The notes under the pieces are model-generated. The model was not told where the DNA came from. It worked only from the letters and a program-made list of their open reading frames with translations, and did no database searches. DNA of 64,000 nt from Micromonospora polyrhachis (lineage in GTDB: Bacteria > Actinomycetota > Actinomycetes > Mycobacteriales > Micromonosporaceae). Of the stretch, positions 1 through 8,020 are shown in pieces; position 1 is the stretch's first letter; the number at the start of each line of letters is the position of its first letter. Location: NCBI RefSeq assembly GCF_014203835.1, contig NZ_JACHJW010000001.1:4476501-4540500 (forward strand), given 5' to 3'. The position numbers and the translations under genes were made by a program.

Positions 1-1
1 T

Positions 2-472
2 CAGATGACCGGCGACCCCGTCGCGGACTGGGCACTGACGATGCTGGCCGGGCACCAGGCGTCGATGTCGGTGCAGGACACGCTGCGACTGCTCGCAGTC
101 GACGCGTACCAGCGGACCAGTGCAGGGCTCGTCGCCGGCGGCCTGGTGACCGAGACCAGCCGCCGCCGGTTGTTCGGTCGCACCGCTGCCTACCCGCCGA
201 CCGACTCGGCCGTCATCCCCCGGGTACGGGGTCGACTCCGGTACGTCCTCCAGGGCATCGAGGCGGCCGATCCGCAGACCGACGTCCTCGCCGGTCTGGT
301 CCGGGCTCTCGGGCTGGAGTCCGCCCTGTACCTCGACGCGATCGGCGAAGACATCCGCCCGGTGATGCGGCAGATGCTCAACCGGGTCGCTACCGAGTAC
401 CCAGGGGTGAAGGAGATCGTCAAGGCGGTCGAGGGCCTGATCGGCGAGTCGGCGATCTCGGTGTACGGCTAG
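2..472 (+). CDS. GPP34 (Golgi phosphoprotein 3-like) family protein, 5' end outside window
   Basis: The reading frame is open at the left edge, so this is the C-terminal part of a longer protein; an internal ATG at position 5 is probably not the true start. The visible 155 residues are alpha-helical, with alternating small and basic segments, and end in a helix (VKEIVKAVEGLIGESAISVYG). This is the pattern of the GPP34 family common in actinomycetes, usually about 210-230 residues. Family members resemble eukaryotic phosphoinositide-binding GOLPH3, but the bacterial role is not established. A strong hairpin follows the stop. The family call rests on overall sequence character only. Confidence 0.6.
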   Translation, partial: QMTGDPVADWALTMLAGHQASMSVQDTLRLLAVDAYQRTSAGLVAGGLVTETSRRRLFGRTAAYPPTDSAVIPRVRGRLRYVLQGIEAADPQTDVLAGLVRALGLESALYLDAIGEDIRPVMRQMLNRVATEYPGVKEIVKAVEGLIGESAISVYG

Positions 473-486
473 TTCCGCGGTTCCGG

Positions 487-519
487 CACGTGGGTCCCGC
501 CTGCACCGGGACCCACGTG
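487..519 (+). terminator. Hairpin terminator after the GPP34-like gene
   Basis: A perfect 12-bp stem (CACGTGGGTCCC at 487-498, complement at 508-519) with a 9-nt loop lies 15 bp after the GPP34-like stop codon. No long T run follows, as is usual for actinomycete terminators. The rest of 520-755 holds no gene I can support. Confidence 0.6.
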
Positions 520-755
520 ACCGTCGGCGCGGTGGACAACATGAAGACCCCGAGCCCGCCCTCGTCGTCGCGGATCTGCACGTGGTGGTGAGCTGTACAT
601 CGTGCCCCGTCACCTGTACGCGATGCTGGGCTGCACTGTCTGCTGGGGAGTCGAACCCCGCGCTGCCCCTCACGCGCCAGGAGGGGTCGGAAACCGCCGA
701 CCTCGGTGTGTGCCCGCCTCCGTGACGACTACCTGCTCACGTTGTCGCCCCACGC

Positions 756-1226
756 CTAGTCCAGGAGGTCGGCCTCCCAGTTGGTGCGTTGGATCCGTAC
801 GTCCAGTTCGCGGATCTCCCGCGCGAGCCGGTCGGCCTGCTCGCGTAGCTGCGCGACGGGAAGAGCGGAGACCATCGCCAGCTCGGACCTCAACTGCCGC
901 ACCGCATGGCCACGCTGGCTGCCGGCCGCCGCGTCCGCAGCGGCGGTGACCACCGAGTGACGCATTCGGAGTACGTCCCGACGGGCGAGCGCATCGGTCA
1001 ACGTACCGTCGTCGCCCATCGTGACAGTGGCGTTGGTCCGGTTGATCCGGCGGATCAGCACTTCAAGCGTCTCCAGCACGTCATCGACCTCGACCAGCAG
1101 TCGATGCGCATCCTCGGACGGCGTCTCGCCCTCCTGGTACCGCGCATTGGTGGTGATGCGCGCACGAAGTTGTTCCACCCGGCGAGCTGCGTCCGCCCGT
1201 TCAGCCAGCGCCTCGGCAAGCTTCAC
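756..1226 (-). CDS. DIP1984 family protein (septicolysin-like, unknown function)
   Basis: A 156-residue protein starting at GTG 1226. GGAAGG lies about 7 nt upstream, and the protein then opens KLAEALAERADAARRVEQLR, the hallmark N-terminus of the DIP1984 family. An upstream in-frame start at 1259 would add 11 unconserved residues and is rejected. The sequence is almost entirely amphipathic helix with heptad character (long antiparallel coiled coil) and a short loop rich in Asn/Thr around residues 75-85 (RRINRTNATVTMGDDGTLTDAL), which is a conserved family feature. It has no signal peptide or membrane segment. The function of the family is unknown; the septicolysin label in databases does not prove pore formation. 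Confidence 0.8.
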   Translation of the reverse strand: MKLAEALAERADAARRVEQLRARITTNARYQEGETPSEDAHRLLVEVDDVLETLEVLIRRINRTNATVTMGDDGTLTDALARRDVLRMRHSVVTAAADAAAGSQRGHAVRQLRSELAMVSALPVAQLREQADRLAREIRELDVRIQRTNWEADLLD

Positions 1227-1379
1227 TTTTGTACCTTCCTGGCCGTGGTCCACCACCAATATCAGTCATGCGGGTGGTTCACCAACTTTCTCGTCAGTGG
1301 GTACGACCTCGGCCGGTTGTCAGAGGGGGCTGGTAGGAGTGGTCACGACATGGGCAGTGGTTCACAGTCGGGGGAGCGG

Positions 1380-1778
1380 ATGGAAACTCGTGCGGCGGCC
1401 CAGCGCTGGGCCCGGACGTGGGCGACGGCCTGGCCGGTCAAGGACGTGGCGGCGATCGTCGCCCTGCAGGCCGAAGAGGGCGACCACTGGGCATCGATGT
1501 TCCGGCCCTACCGGGGGCGGGACGGGCTTCGGGAATACGTCACGGAGTGCTTCGCCGAGGAGACTCGCCCCGCCGAGACCTGGTTCGCCGAGCCGCAGGT
1601 CGACGGCGCTACGGCAGCCGTGGAGTACTGGGTGGTGCTCTACGTCGACGAGAAGCCGACCACCATCTCCGGCTGTACGGTGCTGCGCTTCGACGAGTCC
1701 GGCCTGGTGACGGAGGCCCGGGACTATTCACACGTCAGGGAAGGGCGGCACCTGCCCCCGGACGGCCTCTTCGACTAG
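1380..1778 (+). CDS. SnoaL/NTF2-like family protein
   Basis: A 132-residue cytoplasmic protein. I chose the ATG at 1380, preceded by GGGGGAG at 5-nt spacing; an ATG at 1350 with a weaker GGAG is the alternative. The N-terminal helix (RWARTWATAWPVKDVAAIVALQAEEGDHWASMFRPYRGRDGLREYV) followed by strands (AAVEYWVVLYVDEKPTTISGCTVLRFDESGLVTEARDYSHV) is the standard cone-shaped NTF2-like fold found in SnoaL-like cyclases, ketosteroid-isomerase relatives and ligand-binding proteins. A specific substrate cannot be read from the sequence. The gene converges on the DinB-like gene, with the two stop codons overlapping by 4 bp. Confidence 0.75.
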   Translation: METRAAAQRWARTWATAWPVKDVAAIVALQAEEGDHWASMFRPYRGRDGLREYVTECFAEETRPAETWFAEPQVDGATAAVEYWVVLYVDEKPTTISGCTVLRFDESGLVTEARDYSHVREGRHLPPDGLFD

Positions 1779-2302
1779 TGCTGTACCCGGTAGAGGTTTC
1801 GCACCAGGCCGATCTCGGCGACGTTCTTGGTCAACTCGATGTTGACCCAACCCGCCACGTCGGCCAGCGTCAGCTTCTCGCCCCAGGGCAGCCCGGCGGT
1901 CCGCTCGACGGAGTCGAGGTCGGCATCGGTGAGCGGCAGCAGGTTCGCCCGCCAGTCGTCTCGCAGACCGCGTAGCCAGTCGGTCGCCGCCGCCATGCTG
2001 CCCGGCCAGGTGATCTCTTCACGTTCAGGTGCCCCGGAGCCGAAGCAGTGCCCGAGGGTGGTCGTCCACCAGTAGCCGATGTGCCAGGTCACCCAGCCGA
2101 CGGAGACGGCCGGCACCGGGTCCGGCTCGGGCACCGCCCAGTCGGCCACCCAGCGACCGTGCTCGTCCGGTCGTACGGCCCAGCAGACCGGTGCCGGCTC
2201 CCAGTGGCAGACCGTGTCGTCCAGGTCGGCCAAGTGGTATTCGAGCAGCGCCCAGGCGATGTCGAGTTGTCGGGTCAGCAGATCCACGCGCGCTACCGGC
2301 AT
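1775..2302 (-). CDS. DinB-like family protein (four-helix metal-binding fold)
   Basis: A 175-residue protein starting at ATG 2302 (MPVARVDLLTRQLDIAWALLEYHL). The pattern is that of actinomycete DinB_2 or mycothiol-transferase-like proteins: an N-terminal helix with LLEYHLADLDD, a central TWHIGYWWTTTLGH segment carrying His residues able to ligate metal, and a C-terminal helix ending VNIELTKNVAEIGLVRNLY with E and N. Relatives include mycothiol- or bacillithiol-dependent transferases and stress-induced DinB proteins, but the full three-His metal triad is not certain here, so the enzymatic role is open. The Shine-Dalgarno sequence (CAGGAT) is weak. The gene is divergent from the sigma factor gene 122 bp away. 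Confidence 0.65.
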   Translation of the reverse strand: MPVARVDLLTRQLDIAWALLEYHLADLDDTVCHWEPAPVCWAVRPDEHGRWVADWAVPEPDPVPAVSVGWVTWHIGYWWTTTLGHCFGSGAPEREEITWPGSMAAATDWLRGLRDDWRANLLPLTDADLDSVERTAGLPWGEKLTLADVAGWVNIELTKNVAEIGLVRNLYRVQH

Positions 2303-2424
2303 CCGGGGATCCTGGCAGCGCCGGCGACGATCCGGCAATCGGATTTATCGGTCGCGAGAAATTCTTTTGAAAGTCAGGCAACCGATTCCGTCCCGGGGAG
2401 GCACCTAATGGTGAAGGGAGTCGG

Positions 2425-2883
2425 ATGCGACGTGACGAGGATGAGGGTCGGCGCCAGTTCAGCGAGTACTTCGCTGCCCGGCGTGAGGCGGTCCGGCATA
2501 CCGCGTACCTGATCTGCGGTGACTGGCACTGGGCGGATGATCTGACCCAGGCTGCGTTCATCCGGGTCGCCACAGCCTGGCATCGGATTCGTGACCCGCA
2601 GGCGGTGGATGCGTTCGTCCGGACCTGCCTGGTGCGGACGTACTTGTCCGAGACCCGGCGAGTGTGGCGGCGCCGCGAGCGCTCAGTGGCGCAGATGCCG
2701 GATCAGGCCAGCGGGAACGACGACGCCGAGTCGGCGACCCGTCGGGTGCTCTTCGCTCAGGCGTTGCGGCAGGTGCCGCCTCGTCAGCGGGTCACTCTCG
2801 TCTGCCGGTTCTATCAGGGACTCGACGTGGCCGAGACGGCCGCCGCGTTGGGCTGCTCGGAGGGCACTGTCAAGGATCGTTAG
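2425..2883 (+). pseudogene. SigE-family (ECF-type) sigma factor, 5' part, truncated by the integrative element
   Basis: ATG 2425 follows AAGGGAG at 4-nt spacing. The product starts with sigma region 2 (RREAVRHTAYLICGDWHWADDLTQAAFIRVATAWHRI) and ends in region 4 (QALRQVPPRQRVTLVCRFYQGLDVAETAAALGCSEGTVK), typical of the small SigE-family factors of actinomycetes. The genuine sequence stops at codon 150 (TVK); two foreign codons (DR) and a stop follow, supplied by the element. The missing end (SQTARGLATLRQILGD...) is found in frame at 36654-36749. The rejoined gene would be 181 residues, normal for the family. As it stands, the protein lacks the end of the sigma-4 recognition helix and should not recognise -35 elements. 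It might still bind core polymerase through sigma 2. Confidence 0.9.
2869..2874 (+). other. attL crossover core (GTCAAG) of the integrative element
   Basis: The 6-bp GTCAAG at 2869-2874 recurs at 36648-36653. Left of this copy the reading frame is sigma factor, and right of the other copy the sigma frame resumes. Cutting at the shared core regenerates ...EGTVKSQTARGLATLR..., a normal sigma-4 helix, which defines the integration site. A very short shared core is normal for large serine integrases. The integrase start lies 60 bp away. Confidence 0.85.
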
Positions 2884-2933
2884 ATGCTAGTTTCGTTCAT
2901 GTGGGGACGCGCATCGATCGAGGGATCCTGGTC

Positions 2934-4496
2934 ATGGTACGGAAACGGTCGGCCCGGCAAGTTTCGACGCGGTTCGACACGAAAGCTGCTCTGCTCGCGG
3001 GCGGGGCTGACGTGCGGGCGGTGCGGTATCAGCGGGCAAGTCAGGATAAGAAGGAACAGGGTAAGAGCGTCAGCGACCAGGGCAACCTGAACCTGGCCGA
3101 GATCCACCGCAACGGATGGTCGGAAGCGGCCTCGTTCACAGACAACAACCTGTCGGCGAGTCGCCACGCGACGAAGGAGCGCGAGGACTTCGAGCGGATG
3201 ATGGACGGCATCCGCGCTGGCCGCTACGACGTCCTCGTCGTGTGGGAGGTGTCCCGCAAGGAACGCGACCTCGCCGTCTTTGTCAAGATCCGCGACCTGT
3301 GCCACGAGGTCGGCCTCTACTTCTGGCTGGTCGGCGGGGTGCTGTTCGACCTGCGGGACAAGAACGACCGGATGATGCTCGGCTTCCAAGCGGTGCAGGC
3401 CGAATGGCTGGCCGATTCGATCCGCGACAACGTGCTGCGCGGCATCAACGGTGCCGCCGAAGCGGGCCGACCGCACGGGAAGGTCACCTACGGGTACCGG
3501 CGGATCTACGACCAGCGCACCAAAGCGTTGCTGCGCCAGGAACCGGACACGGAGACCCGCCAGGCGGTCGCCGCAGACGGCACGGTCACCGAGTACTCGC
3601 ACGCGCAGGTGGTGCGGGACAACTTTCGCAAGATCTCCGAAGGCATGCCACTGACCGTGCGGGAAGCCGAGTTGAACCAGCTCGGCATCCCCGCGCCGCA
3701 GGGTGGTGTCTGGCGGCGCGGGGTCTTGCGCAAGCAGGTGATGAACCCGGCCTACATTGGCAAACGGGTGCTGCGCGGGGAGATCGTCGGTGACGGGATC
3801 TGGCCCGCCCTGGTGGACGAGGAAACCTACTGGTCGGTGGTACGGATGCTGGCCGACCCGTCCCGCACGACCACCCGCCCCGCCCGCGCGGTCCACCTGC
3901 TGTCGTACATCGTGCGCTGCGGCGTCTGCGGCGGGCCGTTGTCGTCGCAGAAGGTGAACCGGCACGGCTGGACCGGCCAGGTGTACTCCTGCCTGCACAA
4001 GCGGTGCGCCGCGGTGAAGGCCGAGTATTTGGACGAGTACGTGCAGCGGGTGGTGGTGGCGTGGCTGTCCCGCCCCGACGTGTACGAGATCCTCTCCACC
4101 GCTGGCGCCAGTGACGAGGAGGCCGCGTTCGCCCGTGCGGAGGCGCAACGGTTGCGGGGGGAGTTGGAGGACTGGCGCAAGCTCGGCGAGGAGGGCGACG
4201 TCACCGCGATCGCCTACGCCCGCGCGGAGAAGCGCCTGCTGGCGAAGATCGCCGAGCACGAGCAACGCGCCGCCGAGGCCGGGGTTCCCGCCGTGCTGCG
4301 CGGACGGATCGGGGATCAGGCTGTACCGGCGTGGCAGGTACTCGGAGACGACGTCGCGGTCAAGCGGGAGATCATCCGCCTCGTCGCGGACATCAAGCTC
4401 CTGCGGGCCGGGTTCAAGGGCGAACGGCGATCGTTCGGCCGCCACCGCCTCGACTGGCGGTGGAAGTTCGGCCCGCAGGACCAGCAGGCAGCCTGA
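2934..4496 (+). CDS. int: Large serine recombinase (site-specific integrase)
   Basis: A 520-residue protein starting at ATG 2934 (GAGGGATC upstream). The N-terminal resolvase domain begins ADVRAVRYQRASQDKKEQGKS, with the nucleophilic serine near residue 36 in the RAS motif. VLVVWEVSRKERDLAVFVKIRDLC follows, then the long helix E (MLGFQAVQAEWLADSIRDNVLRGI). The recombinase domain (GRPHGKVTYGYRRIYD...NPAYIGKRVLRGE) spans about residues 185-300. A zinc ribbon (CGVCGGPLSS...YSCLHKRC) and a coiled coil (about 390-450) complete the large-serine-integrase layout. The enzyme would integrate the element at the sigma gene; excision normally requires a directionality factor, which I could not identify. 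Position next to attL supports its role here. Confidence 0.93.
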   Translation: MVRKRSARQVSTRFDTKAALLAGGADVRAVRYQRASQDKKEQGKSVSDQGNLNLAEIHRNGWSEAASFTDNNLSASRHATKEREDFERMMDGIRAGRYDVLVVWEVSRKERDLAVFVKIRDLCHEVGLYFWLVGGVLFDLRDKNDRMMLGFQAVQAEWLADSIRDNVLRGINGAAEAGRPHGKVTYGYRRIYDQRTKALLRQEPDTETRQAVAADGTVTEYSHAQVVRDNFRKISEGMPLTVREAELNQLGIPAPQGGVWRRGVLRKQVMNPAYIGKRVLRGEIVGDGIWPALVDEETYWSVVRMLADPSRTTTRPARAVHLLSYIVRCGVCGGPLSSQKVNRHGWTGQVYSCLHKRCAAVKAEYLDEYVQRVVVAWLSRPDVYEILSTAGASDEEAAFARAEAQRLRGELEDWRKLGEEGDVTAIAYARAEKRLLAKIAEHEQRAAEAGVPAVLRGRIGDQAVPAWQVLGDDVAVKREIIRLVADIKLLRAGFKGERRSFGRHRLDWRWKFGPQDQQAA

Positions 4497-4626
4497 ACCG
4501 CTAACGGCAGCCGAGCCGAGTCCTCGAACGACTTGACCTTCACGCAGAGGCGAGTGTCGATCGTGTCCGCCGCCCCGCCCACCACTGGGCGGGGCGGCGT
4601 CATCCGCCGACGGAAGGTGTCTCGCC

Positions 4627-4986
4627 GTGCCCCGCGAACGACTCAGCGCCCTCGCCTCCATCCCGGACGACGTGACCGATCCGCTGCTGTGGCGGCTCGC
4701 CCTCGACGTCGCCGCCGCCCACCAACCTGACGAGGACGGCAACTGCCGCAACCTGCAGTGCGTTAGCCAGCGCGGCATGTGCTCCGCCGTGCGCCACGCC
4801 CGTCGCGCCATGGCGTGCGCACGGTCTGCTCGCCAAAGCGCGCCTCACCCCAGCTCAGCGGCCCTTCAAGGTCGCGCTGCTGTGCCCATCCGCCAGGTCT
4901 CCGGATTTCGCGGCTGGTTCCGTGCGTCCGCCGTGGCGGAAGCGGGACTTCCGCTGCGGCGGATCGCTGCGATGCCAGCCGCATGA
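4627..4986 (+). CDS. Small Cys-containing hypothetical protein
   Basis: GTG 4627 opens a 119-residue frame. The first about 65 residues look conserved: PDDVTDPLLWRLALDVAAAHQPD is a helix typical of small actinomycete mobile-element proteins, followed by a compact Cys cluster (GNCRNLQCVSQRGMCSAV) that could bind zinc. The last about 50 residues are low-complexity and basic and may be frameshifted or non-native. No Shine-Dalgarno sequence is obvious. It lies downstream of the integrase and could be a recombination accessory protein, but nothing in the sequence shows this. Confidence 0.5.
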   Translation: MPRERLSALASIPDDVTDPLLWRLALDVAAAHQPDEDGNCRNLQCVSQRGMCSAVRHARRAMACARSARQSAPHPSSAALQGRAAVPIRQVSGFRGWFRASAVAEAGLPLRRIAAMPAA

Positions 4987-5487
4987 GACGGAAGCTGGTG
5001 CCTTACCGCAGCCGAGCGAGAGCGCAGGCGAGCCGTTCCGCTGAACCGTCGCCAGGTGCTATCCGGCCGGCCGATTTCTCAATAGCGGTGTAGACGTCGG
5101 GCAGCCACAGCAGCGACCAGCGGTCCAGGCTTCGTACGTGCGCCAGATAAGCACTGAGCTTGGCGTGATGGGCTTGTGTGGTGAGTAGGAACAGCTGCGC
5201 TTCGGCTGGAGCGTGGGAGGCGTACTTGTCGAGCTGCGTATCGTCGTCTTGTTGTGAGTTGAGCCTGGAGCGGATCTTCACCTCGCACTCGATGACGATC
5301 TGGCCTGCGCGTGTTCCCACGATGTCCGCCTGTCTTCCGCGTTGGCCGAGGTCGAAGGCCACGTCGGGTCCGCACCGAAACAGGGCGTCCGCCAGTCCGG
5401 GGATGCATCGCAGCCCGGCCAGCAATAGCGCTTCGAGTAGCCGCTCGTCGGCCTTGCTGGCAACCTGGGGATGGCTGAGGACGGCTA

Positions 5488-6726
5488 GTGCCGTGACCAC
5501 GAACGTTCAGAGTGTCGGGGTCAGGCTGCGCGGGTGGCGGGTTGGCCCCATTGTCGTTGTCGTTCGCTGCGAATGCGGGCGCGTTCGCGGCGTTGGGCTG
5601 CCAGGACGTCGGGGTGGCGGGTGTTGGCGTTGCGCCAGCGCAGGTAGGTCTGCAGTTTCCGGGTCAGCGTGGGGTGGTTGGGGTGGTTCGAGCCGGCGAT
5701 GACGAAGGTGCGTAGCGGCCCGAACTGGGCCTCGATCGGGTTGGCCCAGGAGGCGTAGGTCGGGGTGAAGCACAACTCGACCTTGTTCCGGGCTGCCCAC
5801 CTGCGAATTTTGAGGCCTTTGTGTGCGGACAGGTTGTCCAGGATCACGTAGATCGGTGCCCCGTCCGGACGGGCGGCGCGGATCGACTTGAGTGCGGCGA
5901 GGGTGTTCACGGCACTCTTGCGGCATCGGACGACGCCCCAGAGTTGGTCGTCACCGATGCTGTAGCAGCCGTGGAACTGCCGGACGCCGTGCAGTTTGTG
6001 ATAGTTCGCGGGCAGCCGGTGTGGGTGTCGGGCCGGTGCCCACCCGGCGCCGGCCTGCGGGCGGATCGTGAGGGGACCGAACTCGTCGAACGCGAACACC
6101 CGCTGCGGGAAGTGGCTGCTCACGTACTCGATCCGGGCGAGTTTGGTGTCCCGGTCAGGGTCGGTGGACTCCTTCCACGTTTTTGTCCGCTGGAAGGTGA
6201 TCTTCTGCTGGTGCAGGATCTGCCGCAGCCGCTCCCGCCCGATACGGATCGGGCGGGCAGTATGCGAGCCCAGGTAGTCGGCGAGCTTACGCACACTCCA
6301 GCGGGTGAACGGTTTCCCCAGCTTCTCGGGGCGGGTGTTGGCCGTCTCGACGATGAACGCTTGATCGTCAGGACTGATCTGGCGGGGACGGCCACCCGCC
6401 CACTGAGGGTCCAGGCTGGCCATCCCCATCTCGTTGAACCGGTGGATGACCTGCCGGATCGTGTCCTCGTCGGCTTGGACGAGGCGGGCGATCGCCGGCA
6501 CCGTGTTCCCGCCGGCCGAGGCGAGCACGACCATCGCCCGCCGTAGTCGGATCGCTGAACCGGTTCCCCGGCGAGTAATTCTGAGCAGCTGCTGACCCTC
6601 CTGGTCACTGAGCCGCCGCACACGTACAGGATCTGCCACCGCCACAGCCTGACCGCCACGACGCCGCCCAGCCGACAGGCCGGACGGCGTGTCACCCAAC
6701 ACCGCGAACGTTCGTGGTCACGGCAC
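5488..6726 (-). mobile_element. IS630-family element A
   Basis: A 1239-bp element with perfect 21-bp terminal inverted repeats (5488-5508 and 6706-6726, beginning GTGCCGTGACCACG) flanked by TA dinucleotides (5486-5487 and 6727-6728), the target duplicated by IS630/Tc1-like elements. It holds one transposase gene. The TA on its right is also the left TA of element B, so two different IS630 elements sit in tandem within one nuclease gene. Confidence 0.92.
5521..6702 (-). CDS. IS630-family transposase (element A)
   Basis: A 393-residue protein from GTG 6702; a GTG at 6636 (VADPVRVRRLSDQEG) is a credible shorter start. The N-terminal HTH region (RLRRAMVVLASAGGNTVPAIARLVQADEDTIRQVIHRFNEMG) is followed by a linker with GGRPRQIS and then the DDE catalytic core: VFAFDEFGPL (first D), PIYVILDNLSAHK (second D) and SWANPIEAQFG (the E). 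All catalytic positions are present and the frame is intact, so the element may be active. Confidence 0.92.
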   Translation of the reverse strand: MLGDTPSGLSAGRRRGGQAVAVADPVRVRRLSDQEGQQLLRITRRGTGSAIRLRRAMVVLASAGGNTVPAIARLVQADEDTIRQVIHRFNEMGMASLDPQWAGGRPRQISPDDQAFIVETANTRPEKLGKPFTRWSVRKLADYLGSHTARPIRIGRERLRQILHQQKITFQRTKTWKESTDPDRDTKLARIEYVSSHFPQRVFAFDEFGPLTIRPQAGAGWAPARHPHRLPANYHKLHGVRQFHGCYSIGDDQLWGVVRCRKSAVNTLAALKSIRAARPDGAPIYVILDNLSAHKGLKIRRWAARNKVELCFTPTYASWANPIEAQFGPLRTFVIAGSNHPNHPTLTRKLQTYLRWRNANTRHPDVLAAQRRERARIRSERQRQWGQPATRAA

Positions 6727-7817
6727 TAGTGTCCTGCGCCAGAAATTCGCCTACAAAATCGTGCGAGTGATTCGAGGATCTCTTCGGCGGTCTTGGTCCA
6801 GATGAAGGGACGTGGATTGCTGTTCCAGTCGGTGATCCACGCCCGAATGTCCGCCTCAAGGGACCGGACACTCTTGTGCGCGCCACGACGGATCTTTTGT
6901 TCGGTGAGGTAGCCGAACCAGCGTTCGACCTGGTTGAGCCAGGACGAGCCGGTCGGGGTGAAGTGCATGTGGAAGCGGGGGTGTCTGGCGAGCCAGGCCC
7001 GGATGGCCGGGGTCTTGTGGGTGCCGTAGTTGTCGCAGATCAGGTGGATGTCGAGGTCGGCGGGCACGGTCTTGTCGATCGCGGTCAGGAACTTCTGGAA
7101 CTCGGTGGCGCGGTGCTGGCGGTGGAGTTGGCCGATCACGGTGCCGTCGGCGACGTTGAACGCGGCGAACAGGCTGGTGATGCCGTTACGGACGTAGTCG
7201 TGGGTGCGGCGTTCCGGCATGCCGGGCATCATCGGCAGTACCGGCTGGGAGCGGTCCAAGGCCTGGATCTGGGATTTCTCGTCGACGCACAGCACCACGG
7301 CCCGTTCCGGCGGGTTGTGGTACAGGCCGACCACGTCAACGACCTTCTCCATGAACTGCGGATCGGTGGACAGTTTGAACGTGTCCGCCCGGTGTGGCTT
7401 GAGGCCGAAGTCCCGCCAGATTCGCCCGATGGTGGACTTCGACAGCCCGGATCGCTCGGCCATTGACGTGCGGGACCAGTGCGTGGCGTTGCGTGGTACC
7501 TGCTCCAGAGTCGCGACCACCACCTGTTCCACCTGGTCCAGGCTGATCGACGGCGGGCGGCCCGGCCGTTGCTCGTCGATAAGGCCGTCGAGCCGCAGCT
7601 TCAGGAACCGCCGCCGCCACTTACCCACAGTGGACAGATGGACACCCAGCTCCGTCGCCACGTCGACGTTCGAGGCGCCCTCGGCACACGCCAGGATGAT
7701 CCGTGACCGCATCGCCAGAACCTGCGACGACTTCGCCCGCCGTGACCAGCGCGTCAACGTCGCCCGCTCTTCGTCCGTCAGCGTCAACGGTGGGGTCGGA
7801 CGCCCGGTTCTTGGCAT
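6726..7817 (-). CDS. IS630-family transposase (element B)
   Basis: A 363-residue protein, ATG 7817 (MPRTGRPTPPLTLTDEERATL). It has an N-terminal HTH (SNVDVATELGVHLSTVGKWRRRFLKLRLDGLIDEQRPGRPPSIS), a second HTH (ERSGLSKSTIGRIWRDFGLKPHR), and a DDE core with AVVLCVDEKSQIQALDR, DIHLICDNYGTHK and SWLNQVERWFGYL. It is intact. The coding frame runs through the inverted repeat to the last base of the element, and the stop codon TAG is made from the target TA plus the G of the adjoining element. It is only distantly similar to the element A transposase. Confidence 0.93.
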   Translation of the reverse strand: MPRTGRPTPPLTLTDEERATLTRWSRRAKSSQVLAMRSRIILACAEGASNVDVATELGVHLSTVGKWRRRFLKLRLDGLIDEQRPGRPPSISLDQVEQVVVATLEQVPRNATHWSRTSMAERSGLSKSTIGRIWRDFGLKPHRADTFKLSTDPQFMEKVVDVVGLYHNPPERAVVLCVDEKSQIQALDRSQPVLPMMPGMPERRTHDYVRNGITSLFAAFNVADGTVIGQLHRQHRATEFQKFLTAIDKTVPADLDIHLICDNYGTHKTPAIRAWLARHPRFHMHFTPTGSSWLNQVERWFGYLTEQKIRRGAHKSVRSLEADIRAWITDWNSNPRPFIWTKTAEEILESLARFCRRISGAGH

Positions 7818-7865
7818 CCTCGTAGCCTACACCCACTTATAAGGCGAATTTCTGGCGCAGGACAC
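6729..7865 (-). mobile_element. IS630-family element B
   Basis: An 1137-bp element with perfect 24-bp inverted repeats (6729-6752 and 7842-7865, beginning GTGTCCTGCGCCAG) flanked by TA at 6727-6728 and 7866-7867. It abuts element A with a single shared TA, so one element inserted at the TA duplicated by the other. Confidence 0.92.
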
Positions 7866-8020
7866 TAGCAGGGCACGAGCCGTCGCTTGTCGGTCCAAGT
7901 CTGTGGGCACCGGCTTGGTCGACTCCTCCATGGCGGCATGGTGCCAGCCGGCTATGGCATCGATTGCTGGCACCGCCGAATGGTCCCGTGGCGGAGCGGG
8001 GCGCGAGGCGGGCAGTTCGC

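Larger units (their letters stand above)
5003..7931 (-). pseudogene. PD-(D/E)XK nuclease-like gene split by two tandem IS630 elements
   Basis: The 3' part (5003-5487) encodes ...LAVLSHPQVASKADERLLEALLLAGLRCIPGLADALF...RQADIVGTRAGQIVIECEVKIRSRLNSQ. The D-x(n)-E-x-K arrangement (ADIV, then IECEVK) is the core of the PD-(D/E)XK nuclease fold. Removing the IS elements and one TA duplication joins this frame to a short exon at 7866-7931 (MEESTKPVPTDLDRQATARAL), giving one continuous protein of about 184 residues. The frame is preserved exactly across the joint, so it was an intact gene before insertion. Specificity is unknown. A residual GTG at 5500, inside the IS inverted repeat, could express the nuclease domain alone, but no ribosome site supports it. 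Confidence 0.72.

Noticed and set aside
640-730. A tRNA-like T arm (CTGGGGAGTCGAACCCCG-type sequence) near 645
   Set aside because: Only the T arm looks right; I could not fold an acceptor, D arm or anticodon arm with proper pairing on the minus strand. It may be a tRNA relic but is not supported.
2880-4811. A 643-codon open frame on the minus strand
   Set aside because: It is antisense to the integrase, has Arg/Pro/Ala/His-rich nonsense composition and no ribosome site. It follows from GC-rich codon bias of the opposite strand.
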